Positions 10,982 to 23,316 of a stretch of DNA of 64,000 nucleotides are shown piece by piece (within the stretch, counting starts at the first letter, position 1; each line of letters starts with the position of its first letter). Below the pieces are notes generated by a model that saw nothing but the letters and a program-made list of their open reading frames with translations, was not told the DNA's origin and did not search any database. The stretch lies in the NCBI GenBank assembly GCA_022702545.1, contig JAHRBC010000006.1, positions 930,001-994,000 on the forward strand, written 5' to 3'. This DNA comes from Phycomyces nitens (taxonomy: Eukaryota; Mucoromycota; Mucoromycetes; Mucorales; Phycomycetaceae). A program made the position numbers and the translations under genes.

Positions 10982-12834
10982 ATGGGTCTAAGCAGACAGA
11001 CTCGCATCACTCTGATGCTATTTATTACAACTGGCTTCTTTCTAGTTGAAATCGTCATTGGATATTATGTCAAATCACTTGCCTTGGTTTGTCCCTCCCA
11101 AAAACACATTGGAATCCTTTGTTTTTTTTAATCAATAGTGTTGTTTGGATTATCAGGTAGCCGATTCATTTCATATGCTAAACGACATGCTTGCAATGGG
11201 TGTTGCTCTGTGGGCAGTCAGAGTAAGATTAAATTTATTATGGAGCACATCTCTCATTTTAATATAAAAATAGATAGCTTTAAAGACCCAGTGGGATTCT
11301 AAATATTCTTACGGATGGCAGCGAGCCGAGATCCTCGGTGCACTCATCAATGGTGTTTTTCTGGTGGCTCTTTGCTTTACTATTGTTATTGATGCCATTG
11401 AACGTTTTGTGCACCCTGAGCCAGTAACAAATCCAGTCATGGTGTTGATCACAGGATGCGCAGGATTGGCTGGAAATATCTTGGGACTTTTTCTATTTCA
11501 CGGTATGCTACACATATTAATGTACTTCTCCAAAGATGGCAAGAAAATAAGGGGAAGTACAAGGGGATAAAAACTAAGAATGGGCAATTGAAAAAAAGGA
11601 TATTTACAAGAGCTTGATACCTATAGAGCACGGCCATGGTCATAGTCACGGCCATAACCACAACCACGATAATAATCACAATCATAGCCATGACCACAGC
11701 CACAGCCACAGTCTTGGGCAACAAGATGCACACTACACTCATAAGCATACTCAGCACAAACACAGCCCTGAAGATCCAAAGCACGAAAGTAGCTTGGAAG
11801 CAAATCCGATCGATTCCCTGCATCACAATCACCACCACGACAGCCATGAGCATGGAGGCCATCTCAATATGAAAGGAGTAAGCTAGGTTGATAAAGACCA
11901 ATATATATATTTATTTAATCTTCTTTAGATCTTCCTACATGTCCTGGGGGATGCGTTAGGCAACGTTGGTGTTATAATCACTGCCCTTTTCATTTGGCTA
12001 ACCCCATTCGAGTGGCGTTTCTATCTTGACCCTATTGTGAGGTACATATTTGCTTACATGGATCAAGACACAAACCATGATCTAAAAAAAAGTTATTTTC
12101 TTGTACTCTAGTCTGATCATTTCAATCATCATCTTCATTTCGGCCGTGCCACTAGGTAAATAGCTGGGTGTCAAGTCTTGTCTAATGTATACTCTAGTGC
12201 GCCAGACGTCCTTAATCCTGTTGCAAGGTGTCCCGAGCACCGTATGTCTAGATGACGTGCGTCTTGAATTACTACAGGTAAGAATTGCTATCAAAAAAAA
12301 AGTAACCACAGATGTAGCAGCTCAATTTCACTCGTTAGATCAATGGAATCCTATCTGTACATGAACTGCATATTTGGCAACTGTCGGACACAAAACTGAT
12401 TGCCTCTGTTCACGTTCTACTTGCATCAAGATCTAATTACATGGAAACTGCAGCCCAAATGCGCAGAATACTGCACGGTCATGGTGTGCATTCAGCCACA
12501 ATTCAACCAGAATTCACTGACATTGGAAAGTCATCTATCGAAAAAGACATTAGCGTACTGGTAGTCAAGGACCGTATTGTTTCTGAAAACATAGAACACG
12601 CCGAATCAGAATCTAGCGACTGGAGTCTAGAGGCCAATACTGGCGAACCAGAAAACCGGTCTGATCTGGCCACAAGCACACCCACAGCCGAGGTAACTCT
12701 ATTAAACTGCACAGCAATCCACAAATACTAATGTCTAGTTGCAGGGCGTATACGACCAAACGTGTCTATTGAAATGTATCGATGCCTCATGCTCAGAAAA
12801 TGCTTGCTGTCCAGATAGATTTGGACCTAATTGA
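10982..12834 (+). CDS. CDF-family zinc transporter (ZRC1/COT1/ZnT type)
   Basis: Nine exons: 10982-11086, 11157-11222, 11274-11502, 11627-11877, 11929-12041, 12112-12155, 12198-12277, 12339-12692, 12745-12834. They encode 443 residues. Six membrane segments are expected. The two zinc sites stand out: SFHMLND in TM2 (H41, D45) and HVLGD in TM5 (H221, D225). Between TM4 and TM5 lies a His-rich loop (about 135-215) with dense HGH/HNH/HSH repeats. The cytosolic C-terminal domain includes VHELHIWQLS and LASVHVLL, then an acidic region and a short Cys-rich tail (KCIDASCSENACCPD), as in fungal Zrc1-like proteins. Such proteins exchange cytosolic Zn2+ for H+ at the vacuole or endoplasmic reticulum. 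The HxxxD pair in both sites predicts Zn rather than Mn selectivity. Confidence 0.93.
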
Positions 12835-13133
12835 ATGTTTTGAAACCTTGTCAATATCTTCTTCTTTTTTAAGAAAAAAAAACATTGCTTGGAACATCTT
12901 TCTAGCAGCATATTCAATATATATAAATGTATATATGTAATAATTTAACATGGGCAGCAATGCTTGCAATTAGCAATAATATTAATATAAAAAAATCATT
13001 TATGAAAATAGTTGGTGTCAAATATGTATAATGCATGTATGTACATCGTAGCGAGATATAGGATATAGATATAGACGAGCAAAATAAGAGATATCTTTAA
13101 GAAATATGTGTAGTAAATATATCCGAGAGCCAT
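12835..13133. other. Short convergent intergenic region
   Basis: About 300 bp between the 3' ends of the zinc transporter and the SCAP gene, both transcribed toward it. AT-rich with no reading frame; it should hold both polyadenylation regions. Confidence 0.6.
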
Positions 13134-16100
13134 CTAGCTTGTAGTAGTCTTGAGCGAACATTTTCCATCCACTCCTGAACTACAAGAAGTGCAATCGTTG
13201 CTCTTACACGCAGCATAATCAGGTTTTCGAGGAAAAGACACCTTGGGTTTTGGACTGGCGGTACGAAGGGAAGGGATGTCGATCTGGCTAATTTTATTGG
13301 GGCCAAACCGCTCTTCAAATCTAACGATCTTGATAAAGTTACCAAAGTCGCAACTGAAGCCTTGGCCATCGAATGGAACAATATATCGAATGGCAGAAAA
13401 CGGAAGCAGTTCTTTGGCATCTTCTTCGTCTGCTTGGTCACTAGAGTCCTCATCAGAGCTTTCGGTTGTCGCAGTGATGTTTCGTGGATGGCGTTTCCGA
13501 ATTTGCTTCTTTTGTTGAGGTGTTGGGTCTGCAATGTCACCAAACAGGCGAGTAAAGCGCCGGGTGATCGAAGGGTCTGAGGGAAGAAATTGGGTTGATG
13601 TGGTTGTGGTTGTTGTTTGGGGTTTGGGATTCTTTGATTGCAATCTTTCGTCTCCAAGGTCAAATGTCTCGACAGGTATCATTATTGAACCGTCGTTCCC
13701 CCGAATGGCACCAGAAGGCTTGAATGACTGGAGAGAAGCAAACCAGGCCTCCCACGACAATTCTTCGCCTTCCTTTTTCTGGCGCACACCCGACAGAACC
13801 ATATTGTTACAAAACACAAGTCCACGGCCGGCTACCTGCTCAATCTTTCCCAAGAAGATTGGGACCAACTGCACATCACTCTCTCCACCGAGTTGCTCAA
13901 TGTCCGGCACTGTCTCGATATCATCCAGACTCAGGCCGAGACTTGGAGCCGACGGCCGGGCAGGGAGCCTGGTGTGCCGCTTGATACGCCTTGGACCAGC
14001 CCCTGGCTCTCTGCGACGGCGTTGGCTATCAAAGTCAATTTCAGGTGAAGAGGGAGAAGGAGAAGGAGAAGGAGACACTTGGTCAATTGGGCTGCTATTG
14101 AGAGTGTTTCGTATGGGACGACGGTAGACCTTTTGGTGATAGTCTTTTGCACATAGTGTGTGGTTACTGTCGTGTAATGCGTCGACGTGTTTAGTGGGCT
14201 GGCGCTCTTGTCGCTCCAGGCGCCAGACATGAACCGTATCGTCGATCGAACAAGAAGCAACTGCGAACCCACTACTGAAACATGTGTCACAGCCTTTGCA
14301 GGCATCAGGAACAACCTGGGTGCTGCAGGTTTGTGTAATGACAACCTGTGTAATAGGGCCACAGTGATCCGCTTGAACATGCGACGGTTTAGAGTCCAAT
14401 TGGTAGTGGGCGTACTGAGGATCGTCTGGCAAAGAAGTATCAAGTTTGCTAAACTTAAGCAACGGCCCACCAATCTGAATCTCGGGATCCTTACGCTTGA
14501 CACCACCCGTAGAGAGCGTGCAGAGCGCACCACCTGTCTCGAGGTTCCAGACCTTTACTGCACCATCATTGGTTCCAGTTACGAGCACACTGACATTGTT
14601 GGCGAGCAGCTCACTTGCCATGGCGGTGATGGGCTGGCCACCATGTTCGTCAATCGTGTAGGCACACGTCCATGTGGTTGTGGTCGATAGATCAAGGCCA
14701 TCGCATTGGTTCTTGACCATCTTGCGCTGCCAACACTGAACCAGACCGTCTTTTGAGGCCGTGAATACCCAGGTCAGCCCGAGTTTGCGATGGGGGGTCT
14801 TTGAACTGACAACATGCAAGATTGTGATGTCACGCTTATGGCCTGTAAGAATGGTGTGCAGACATTCGCCAGACAGAATGTCCCACTCACGCAACAATCC
14901 GCTTTTGTGAACAGACACGATCTGGTTCTGAGATACTCCCTCGAGCTCATGGGTGTTTGTTTTGGCGACAACCTGGGCAATAAGTGGGTGGCAATAGTCG
15001 CTCACAGTTCCGAGAAACTCGATTGCCAAGACACGATCATGAATGCGGTGCAACGAGGTCTGCTTCATACGAGGCTCAAATGGCTTAATGGTAGTTGGTT
15101 GGCCGTTTGGTCGTTTGCGGACTGTTCGCCGCACCTCAGCGCCAGAACTTTCTTCCATCATAACCGGCACTTCTGTGGAAAGGGGAAAATCACGAACCAG
15201 CTGGCCACTTGTCCGGTTCCATATACGGACCGCACCGTCATCAAATCCGGCAGCTACCCATTTGTTTCCCTGGTCGAGCTTAACACAGCGAGCCGAACTC
15301 AATTGCTTTACAGACTTTGTACGTGAAGTAAGAGTGGTGTTTGGACTTTTTTGGTAATTAGGATTCATTTCACTAGTGAGTCCAAATTGAGACTGCCTCA
15401 GGGAATCCAGGCGGAGAATCCAGTCGTTGTCTCGGGTGTCCCAGACAATGATCCGACCGTCCTGTCCACACGAAACAAGGGAGGAGTGCTTTGCGTTTGA
15501 ATCGAGTCGACCGACGTCTGCAATGTGCTTTCCGGACAGTGTACTGACCGTGACGTTGTGAATGTTGCTCTTGCGTTCCTTGTCGAATTGTTCCTGGGCA
15601 GAAATAGCTCCATGGTGAATACCATCAGCCGTGTACTCTTCACTCCATTCCTGGGCAATTCGACGAATGAGGGGTGCGGATTTCCATGGTGAGAATGGAG
15701 CAATGGAAAAGAGGAGGTAGGAGACCGTCTTTACAAACATGGTCTTGAGTATTGGCAACAAAACATCTTCTCTCCAGTGAGGCATCATCCACATAATAAT
15801 TCCCACCAGCACAAGACAGAGCATCAGGGACGGAATGTTGACAAACACGATGCAAAAGTACACAAAGCGGTGTAGAAAATAAAGACTGTTGCCGACTATC
15901 CATGATCTTCCATCATAAGGGTTAAAAGTGTGTGCTGATCGGGATTCCTGGGCCTTCGCCTCGTAGTAGGCTTCATAATGATCAAGACTGACGAGTGCCT
16001 CGTGTGGATCGGGTGTCATGACAATGAGGTAAGGTGCTCGGACCTGAAGCAATTCTGGAACATGGCGAGGGTTTACAAGGTCCCAGAATCGACTAGAGAT

Positions 16101-17984
16101 GGCCATTAGGTCGGAATTAATGTGGTTGTTGGGCATCTCAGTCAAAGGTGAGACAGCAGAGACAGGAGGCTGCAATTGGGAACGGAACAGGGCGAGAACT
16201 AGAATAGAAAGACAGAGAACGAGGGCACATACGACACGATGTGTCTTGAAATGTTTGCATTCTGCACATGTTTTTGGTTCTCCTAGGCTGGCATCAACGT
16301 CTTGTACAGGGCAATAGTCTGTCTGATCTATGTTGGGGTCACAGTTTACTAATTCTCGTAGTCGTTTCGATACTTGTCTGTCTTCGAGATCGGCCAACTA
16401 GATAATTAAGGGAATCCCCATTGGCAATGGTTAATTTTTTTATTTTTGTTTCTGATTTGCAATTTTGTGTTTGTACCTCGGCACGTTTGATGTCAATGGC
16501 CAGTACGGCAACGAAAAAGGTCATTTGGAGTGTGTTTTCAATGATTAGTGCCACTGCACTAAAGATACAAAACTCCTTGACAACTGCAATACGAGTAGTG
16601 TATCCAATCAGAAGAATTGACAGCTCTACAAGTAATGTCGTTGTCATGGGGACACCTACACTCTGAAGACCTATGGTTACACAGATTGATAGAAGAAAGA
16701 GAATGTTTAGATCAAAAATCGATAAATGGCGTTTGGTGTTGTGTAACTTTACCTCGACCAATCTTCTCTTTGACCTGCATATCACAGCCTGCAATAAGCA
16801 CGGCATTTGTCAGCAAAAACACGTTTTCCAACGTGGAGACAATGGTTACGAGCGAAAATAGCGAGCCATGGACTAGCTGAAGCTTATATCCAAAGCGACT
16901 CAGGATTCCAATGGTAGACATGTGGCATGCAATGGCCGTAAATACAGCCGAAAATCCGAGACCAAAATGGGATCTCACCAATTGGGCCTTTCCAAACGTG
17001 CCAGAGACAACGACAAAGAGGGCTAGATAGGCTAGCGCAGTAAAAAAAAATTGGACAGGAACGTCAAATGGAAACACCTTGAACTGTAAAAGTGTCAATA
17101 ACCAAAAAAAAAACGATTGGAGTTACAAGAAAGCCAATTGGCATTCTTCCTGTGCAAACACAGTATTACCTTACCATGTACTGTAATGTTTCATTTGTGA
17201 CAGGACTTAGATGTCTCTGCCAGGCCACGGCATGGTCAGAGGTAGTGTAATGCATATCGAGGCGAGGAATGTCTAGTTCCGCAGTTACATCGCGCCAGAG
17301 AGTGTCCCATATCTTATTGGCATTTACATAGGGTGTTTGGTGCAGCAAGACGGTCAAGACGATGGAGTCTGCCGAGACAAATCTGCCTTTGGTGTCCAGT
17401 GTGACGTTTCCAAACACAGAGAGAGGGTTGAGAGAAAGGCCAGTGGATTCTGAAATCGAATGGCGTTGGCGATTGATGGTTTGGACAATGTCTTGGTCGA
17501 GATCGATTGTTGATTCACGAGAATGCCAGTATTCAAGGGGTGAGTGTACGACACAGAATCCGCGATGACCAAAGCAGATGGTAGCCAAGGAGGCTGGTTT
17601 GCCATCCACATGGACAAAACTAGTTGTGAGAGCGTTCTGTACTGACAAGGCTCCTTTTAATAAATCGTGGGTTATTTGGCGTTGTGGGTTGGATATTCTG
17701 ATCTGTTGGGCTATTAAAAATGTCGATGAGCCGAGAGATTGGTTGTCTGGTTGGAGATGAGGAGAGAACTGCCAGAATTGCGCGTCTAATTGATCGATTG
17801 CAGGAGTTGTTTTGAGATGACCAAGATTGTTGTAGAATGTGAGAATGATTGGATAGCATAGGAAACAGACGATAGAAAGAGAGATGAGGATGATTGATGT
17901 AGTTCGGGATGCACATTGTTTGCCATAAGGATAGAATGGACTCGACAGTCGTGTGTTAAGTTTGGCGAGTGCCTGTAAAGGCAT
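13134..17984 (-). CDS. SCAP-type sterol-sensing escort protein (SSD + WD40)
   Basis: Four exons (17984-17175, 17083-16753, 16670-16477, 16397-13134) encode 1,532 residues. TM1 is near residue 30 and is followed by a long luminal loop. A sterol-sensing domain spans about 280-440: FFFTALAYLALFVVV, then STLENVFLLTNAVL, LLIGYTT and EFCIFSAVALI. The loop ends AIDIKRAELADL, matching the human SCAP stretch whose MELADL binds COPII Sec24; the Asp corresponding to human D443 is kept (D440), and intron 3 falls exactly between AE and LADL. Two more membrane segments (about 499-517 and 622-649) precede a WD40 propeller (about 730-1190; VSCGQDGRIIVWD, VAAGFDDGAVRIW, VTGTNDGAVKVW, ASCSIDDTVHVW). SCAP carries SREBP from the endoplasmic reticulum to the Golgi when sterol is low. 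A Ser/Pro-rich C-terminal extension makes it longer than human SCAP (about 1,280). No SREBP gene lies in the window. Confidence 0.92.
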
Positions 17985-18482
17985 GGCTGGTAAACGGTAA
18001 TTAGGGTATGAAGATGATCAAGGAAGGGAGTAGTGTAAAGAAAAAAAAAAGAAAAAGAGGGGGTTGCGTGGGAGAAGTGAAAGAGAAGGAATTCTGGGAT
18101 ATTTTGAGGTAGCGCTTGTATTGTCCAAAAATATATAATGGATGGGTATTTATATCTATATAAAAATATATATATCTTTTTTTATTATTATTATTATTAT
18201 TTATTTATTTTTATTGATTTTACTGATTTTATTGATTTGCTCCTTAAAGGTGTATTTGAGACTGAACCCTTTTTAAACCTAAATAAGCAGAGATGTTGTT
18301 CTGGGCGTCTGGACAATAATATCTATTGCACTGCTTTATCAAAACTTGTAACCTTAATGGTTTTATGAAAAAATACAAAAAAGACAAAACGAGGTGCACG
18401 GTTGTGTGACGTGTGGTCTATTGAGTTATTTATACGGTCAAGGATGAATACAGTAATGTACAAGTAGGGGACTCTGCCTGTT
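17985..18482. other. Intergenic 5' of SCAP gene
   Basis: Contains the SCAP promoter side and the 3' region of the first alpha-arrestin. A purine-rich run lies at 18039-18062, an (ATT)n microsatellite at 18184-18202. No supported reading frame and no clear sterol-response element was seen by eye. Confidence 0.5.
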
Positions 18483-20134
18483 TTAGGATCTACTTCCTGG
18501 TACAGACACGGAGTCGTAGGTCGGTAATGAACCCGAAAAGCTATAGAGCCGTCTAGAATGAATGGCCGTCGTGTAGGACGGTACACGAGAGAGATCTATT
18601 CCCTGCCATGGGAGACAAGGCAATTCCCCCAATTCCTCAGAATCCTCAGACTCAATCGATGTATGTGCCTGACTAGCGGCAGCATTTGGCACGGTGTAAG
18701 CCACAGAAGGCGGTAACTGGCCAGTGCTGACCATGTCTTCCAGAGTATTTGGGTCGTATGGAGCTGATTTCCAGGCATCTTCATAAGCTGGCAGCCAGTT
18801 GATATCTTCGTCTGGGCTTATGGGAGCCAAGATAACAGCCACAGCGGCCCTTAGTTCTATGAAATACACATATAGAGTTTAGGTACAAAAACGAAAACAG
18901 AAGGATTTTATCAGCTTAAATTAATAATATTAATATTAATATTAACATTAATAATAGATTTTTTTAATATTAAAAATTCTCAGTCTTTTTCGCACACACA
19001 TACACACACACGCCCACACACGCACACAAAACTCTTTCTCTCTATCTTTTTATGACTAGTGGGTGTTACGCTATCAATTGGCCCAGAACACACAAATGCT
19101 TCTATATTCCTTTACTTGGGGGAGGGGGGGGTACTGGTTAGATTGTACTTGTCCCAACACTTACCAGATATGTGTCCGTCCGCATTGACAAGGGAAACCG
19201 TGAACTTTAACTTGTGTTTAATTCGAATCAATTCACTCTGAGAATCAGTCAAGATATGAGGCGATCCTTGGTCCATTACAAGATTCTCAGTCTTTTTCCA
19301 CAAGCCATCGAGTGGGACGGTCAAGCAGTCCTTGGCAGTCCGAAGAACCTTTCCTTCGGTCCTCTTGTGGCCCTCTATGGACAGAGTGGTGTATTCCTTG
19401 AGAGAGCATGTGATGGACCGAATCTTGAGATCTTCTGCGATAGGCACAAATTCAAATGTGATGGGAATGGTTGCACCTATGGAAAATACTTTACCAGGCA
19501 AGCTAATATCATAGCTCAGCTTGTCCGTCCATATGTTTGAAATAGCCACCGACTGAGTCAATTCGACCGATGAAGGCAGGAGCACACGAGTTACAGTGAG
19601 CCTCTTCTTATCGGTATAATTCAACGAGAATGTTGGTCGTTCTGCAACTGCCTTGAGGGTATAATGTACCGAGCCAAGGTGGTGGTCGACTGTCTCTGGC
19701 AGATCTCCAGGCAAGGGTAGCTCAAAATCCCTATATAGCGTTAATCGATTTTCATATTGACACTGATATTTACCATTTGTAGTGTCCTTCTGACAAATGG
19801 TAGGACTTGCGACTTGGTTGCAGAAAATGCCAGTCGTGTTCAATAATTGTCTTTTCCTCTTTGTAATGGTGTTGATGGGACCCTATACCTGACTCTTGGT
19901 TGATTGGTTGGTTTCAATTGCTTGTCTCCTACCTTCTGTCCAATGGACCTTGGCCTTTCCTTGGAATTTGAGCGAAATAGACCTAATCTTTGTCGTCTCT
20001 GCACAATTGAGTACAACCGATCCTCGCAAGATGACTCCAGCAGATTCTTCAACAGAGCCATGGAGAATTATCTCGGACGATTCTAGATTGATGCTAAAGT
20101 CAGATGTCTGTACGAGATGAATGGGATGGACCAT
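18483..20134 (-). CDS. Alpha-arrestin (arrestin-related trafficking adaptor), copy 1
   Basis: Four exons (20134-19933, 19858-19774, 19730-19165, 18856-18483) give 408 residues. The N-terminal arrestin fold starts with FSINLESSEIILHGSVEES followed by GVILRGSVVLNC and SLKFQGKAKVHW. The linker strand is HDWHFLQPSRKSYHL. The core DFELPLPGDLPETV and YTLKAVAERP is the classical arrestin signature. The C-terminal arrestin domain includes LSYDISLPGKVFSIG and SCSLKEYTTL. The tail has LPxY-type elements (LPAYEDAWKSAPYDP, LPTYDS) rather than strict PPxY. These adaptors recruit Nedd4/Rsp5 ubiquitin ligases to membrane transporters. A TATAAATA box lies at 20184-20177. Intron 3 (308 bp) is unusually long and holds simple repeats. 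A paralogue lies at 36.2-37.3 kb. Confidence 0.88.
18914..19030. repeat. Simple repeats inside arrestin intron 3
   Basis: A TAATATTAATATT tract (about 18914-18955) is followed by a CA-rich run (18991-19030). Both lie in the 308-bp third intron of the minus-strand arrestin, which also contains a G5-A-G8 run at 19118-19131 (plus strand). Confidence 0.7.
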
Positions 20135-20176
20135 GGTAACAGATGAGTTTATTTGATCAAGAGACAAAAATATAGA

Positions 20177-20184
20177 TATTTATA
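20177..20184 (-). promoter_or_regulatory. TATA box of alpha-arrestin copy 1
   Basis: Reads TATAAATA on the minus strand, 43-50 bp upstream of the ATG at 20134. Confidence 0.45.
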
Positions 20185-20611
20185 CGACTAGTATTATTTT
20201 TGCTTCCGCCCCACTGCATATAAATTGCTAGTCAAAATGGAATGCTTATTATGCAAAAATATCTCACTAATTCACCTGATAATTAGACATATAAAAGTGA
20301 CAAGATCAAAATAGATACAATATCATTGTATTCTTGGTGTAACATTATCAAGAGCATCAAAAGCCATTAGCACACCTCCTGTCCATAGCACATCGATTTT
20401 CATCCTATTTACACTGGACTCCTTTACCATTTTTAAAAAAAAGAAGGGAGTGTCTTTAAAATGAACATCCTGTGACGGCGGTTTGATGCTTATTACCTTT
20501 TTCTATTTGTGTGTATACGTGTTGTCTTACTCTGTTTAACCTCGTTCTTTTTTCCTTTTGTACATTCCTCAACCTCTTTTTCCTATTCCCCAATTACAGT
20601 CATTACCTTTC
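20185..20611. other. Divergent intergenic region
   Basis: Separates the minus-strand arrestin from the plus-strand unrecognised gene. The right end is pyrimidine-rich (about 20520-20610), typical of a fungal promoter. No reading frame is supported. Confidence 0.5.
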
Positions 20612-21549
20612 ATGGCACACATCCCACTAACCTCTGTCCTTCCTCTCCTTGTCTTTCTTTTGGCTGATGGTAACCAAAAGGTCAAGAGTGATTCAAAACG
20701 CTGACAAGATTCATTTTTCTAGTCCCACGAAAACTACTCAATCCCAACTCCATCTTCACTTTCCCTATCCTTTTTGTTCTCGACGCAATCCTCTCGACAA
20801 TCTACAGAATCCATGGGCGCCAATCAATCGAGCCTCCCAGCCGCAAACTCATTGCAGGTCCTGTTGATCTCGAGACCCCCGCTGTTGTCGAGACTATCAG
20901 TCTAGATGGCCCTCCTATTCCCCCTACCAATCCAATCACTAATACCACCAGCTCCTCACCAACTCTCTCCCCCTCCTTCTGTAACTCTTTTAGTGCTACA
21001 CTTGACCAGGGCTTTACAGAGGAACCAGAGTCAATTGACTGTAGAGCACCTTGGGATAATACCCCTGTTGCAAACACAGTCCAAGGTTGTCAGGACAACC
21101 TCTGCCCATTGCCTGTTTTCTCTTCCTTTTCTCCTACTCCAACCCACTCAAAGTCCACTCCAGTCGTCAGTCTGGGCAGCCGTCGTCGCCAGCAACAATT
21201 GCCATCGCTTGAGCCTCTTCAACTTGACTTCTTTGGCCCTCTATCTCCACCATCATTATCACCCTCAATGTCAGTGTGCTCGAGCATCTCGAGCGCATCT
21301 GTCGACAGTCCAATTCCCGTAGTTCCTCGTCGCAGACTATCGCGTGTTGAACACGTTGTTCGGCTGATAGAGACTGCCGAGTTGAAAGCAAGTGCTTCGA
21401 CCCCTACCACCAGTCTGCGACAAAGGGGTCAGAGTATCAGCTCATTCGATTCACCTCGTCCCAAACCAATCCGCAATCGTACCTTTGGCTTCAAGCCCAT
21501 CAAAGGGGCGTGGGAAAAGCGAATCCAGGACACGGCCTCTATCAAATGA
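20612..21549 (+). CDS. Unrecognised protein with N-terminal hydrophobic helices
   Basis: Best model is two exons, 20612-20669 and 20723-21549, encoding 294 residues. The 53-nt intron has a GTAACC donor, a GCTGAC branch-like motif and a TTTTTCTAG acceptor, and it is needed to enter the long open frame, which otherwise has no ATG. The N-terminus has two hydrophobic stretches (SVLPLLVFLLAD and FTFPILFVLDAIL) that may be membrane helices. The body is Ser/Pro-rich and low in structure: SRKLIAGPVDLETP, a Thr/Ser stretch, SPPSLSPSMSVCSSISSAS. The end is basic: RRRLSRVEHVVRL, NRTFGFKPIKGAWEKRIQ. I do not recognise the family. An alternative start at ATG 20813 would give a myristoylation-like MGANQSS but in another frame, so it was not used. 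Confidence 0.6.
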
Positions 21550-21734
21550 GTTTTCTTTATGTGTTTATTGAATTTCGGGAATTCGTTTGGTACGCTTTAT
21601 TTTTATTCTTTAATATTTCTTTGGAATAAAAATCAAGGTCCCATTGATCGGCAGACCTTTTTTCCGAGAAGTATAGTGATGTGTGAGTTGAGTAGAGGGA
21701 AGGATAAAGAAGACCACGAATGCGTTTGCCAAAT

Positions 21735-23316
21735 TTATCGTCTTGTAGACGGACGTGGCTTAACTTCCTCATCTCTGACTGCATGGAGCATGATTTTATT
21801 GACTGGGTTTTGCCCTGCGAACTTGTATCCCTGTCAAAGGAATCAATGGATGTTTCAAATTGGCTCAATTCGGTTACCTTTGTCCAGTCGTAACTGACAG
21901 CATAAGCAAATATATTTCCAGTGCGGTTAAAGGCAGTGCAGGCAACAGTGCCATTGACATTGGGAAGCAACTTGAGCTTCTGCTTTGAATCTTTATCCCA
22001 AAAGTTAATGGTGCCATCAGCACCAGCAGTAGAAAAGGTGCCATAGGTAGGGTGGAATGAGATTGCATTCACTGAATACACGTTCTTTTGTTCATCTCGG
22101 TGGCACTTGAACGAGAAGCTCTTGCTGTTCCCAAATCAATTAGCTTGTTTGATTTCATAAAGCCAGCTTCCACGCCTACCTCTGTTCCTTTTCATCAATA
22201 TATTGAATACCCACGCGGCCCTCGATACTGCCGACCGCATAACCCTTGCCGTCTATGAAACATGACACGGTGCGAGTTTGCCATTTGAGAGGAGAGACGG
22301 TTTGCTGCTCTTTTTTGTGATTAACATTCTAGCCTGGACTGCGCAGTACCATTACTTTACTCTCTTGCTTACCTTGAAAATAGTGGTAGGATTGCTCAAA
22401 TCAAACAGCAGGATATGTCGTTCTGCAGTGGCAGCCACAAGAAGGTTACCAACAGAGTCCATTGAATAACAGCGTTCGGGCAATTGAACGGTTCCAATGG
22501 GTTGTGGTGAACGCAGATCCCAGTATTTTATCGTTCTATCCCAACTGCCGGTAGCCAAGATCTGTTGGCTTTGGTCGAGGAACTTGACGCATTTGATAGT
22601 ATCGGCATGCTCGGCCACTTGAGTTGATTGTCCCGTAGCCACATCGTACATACGACCTGCCTTGTCTGCTCCACCAGAAATAATTTTTGTACCATCCTAA
22701 TATGTCTCATAGTCTCAGTGTTTCGTTTCTTTGGTTGAATGTCTATTGATAATCTTGTATTTGTGGCCGTTCGACTTCTTTTTATTGTATTTTCGCGTGT
22801 ACAGATGCATAATATATGGTGATTTGATTTACCTTGCTCCAGGTCACACATAGTGCAGGAGCTTCATGAGCATAGGATGCAACTGGAACAGTATTGCCAC
22901 TAGGTTGAATCTCGTATATTCTGATCTATAGTGTGCATAAGGACTCGACGCGTACTGCAATGATGATCGCTAACCCTGCCAAATCTTCTTATTCATACCT
23001 GATTGTCCCATGAAGAGGCTGCTAAATAATCGGCTTGAGAAGAAAACGCGAGGGCAGAAATTCCATCGGTGGGAGGGGAAGCAATCTAGAAAAAACCAAT
23101 CAAAGAATGACAAAAAAAAACAACAACAGTTATCAAACAGATCGATCAGCAAACATTGAACAAGTTTTTTTTTATTATTTATTCTCATGGCGTGGCTTTG
23201 AGAAATCCGCAAAGATGATCCGTGTCCAAGGACAGCGGAAACTCAAGGGTGATGAAGAATAGGTCAAGAAAGGGTTGCATTGTGGAAATGTTTACCTCAA
23301 AATCAGGAGTCTCCAT
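21735..23316 (-). CDS. rae1: mRNA export factor Rae1/Gle2 (WD40)
   Basis: Seven exons: 23316-23296, 23085-22999, 22925-22833, 22696-22373, 22304-22180, 22124-21878, 21830-21735. They encode 330 residues, slightly shorter than the usual 350-370. Seven-bladed WD40 propeller: ISALAFSSQADYLAASSWDN, IISGGADKAGRMYD, ILATGSWDRTIKYWDLRSP, LLVAATAERHILLFDL, then the family-specific KCHRDE segment and SVNAISFHPTYGTFSTAGADG. The C-terminal block FAYAVSYDWTKGY...VRDEEVKPRP is diagnostic of Rae1. In other eukaryotes Rae1 binds the GLEBS motif of Nup98-type nucleoporins at the nuclear pore, supports mRNA export and also acts in the spindle checkpoint. The first exon codes for only seven residues (METPDFE). 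Confidence 0.93.

Noticed and set aside
11449..11901. 150-codon minus-strand frame opposite the zinc transporter
   Set aside because: Valine/methionine repeats arise from reading the His-rich (CAC/CAT) loop backwards; not a gene.
20813..20902. Myristoylated start MGANQSS at ATG 20813
   Set aside because: This frame ends after about 30 codons and needs a poor GTCCTG donor to reach the long frame; the 20612 two-exon model is cleaner.
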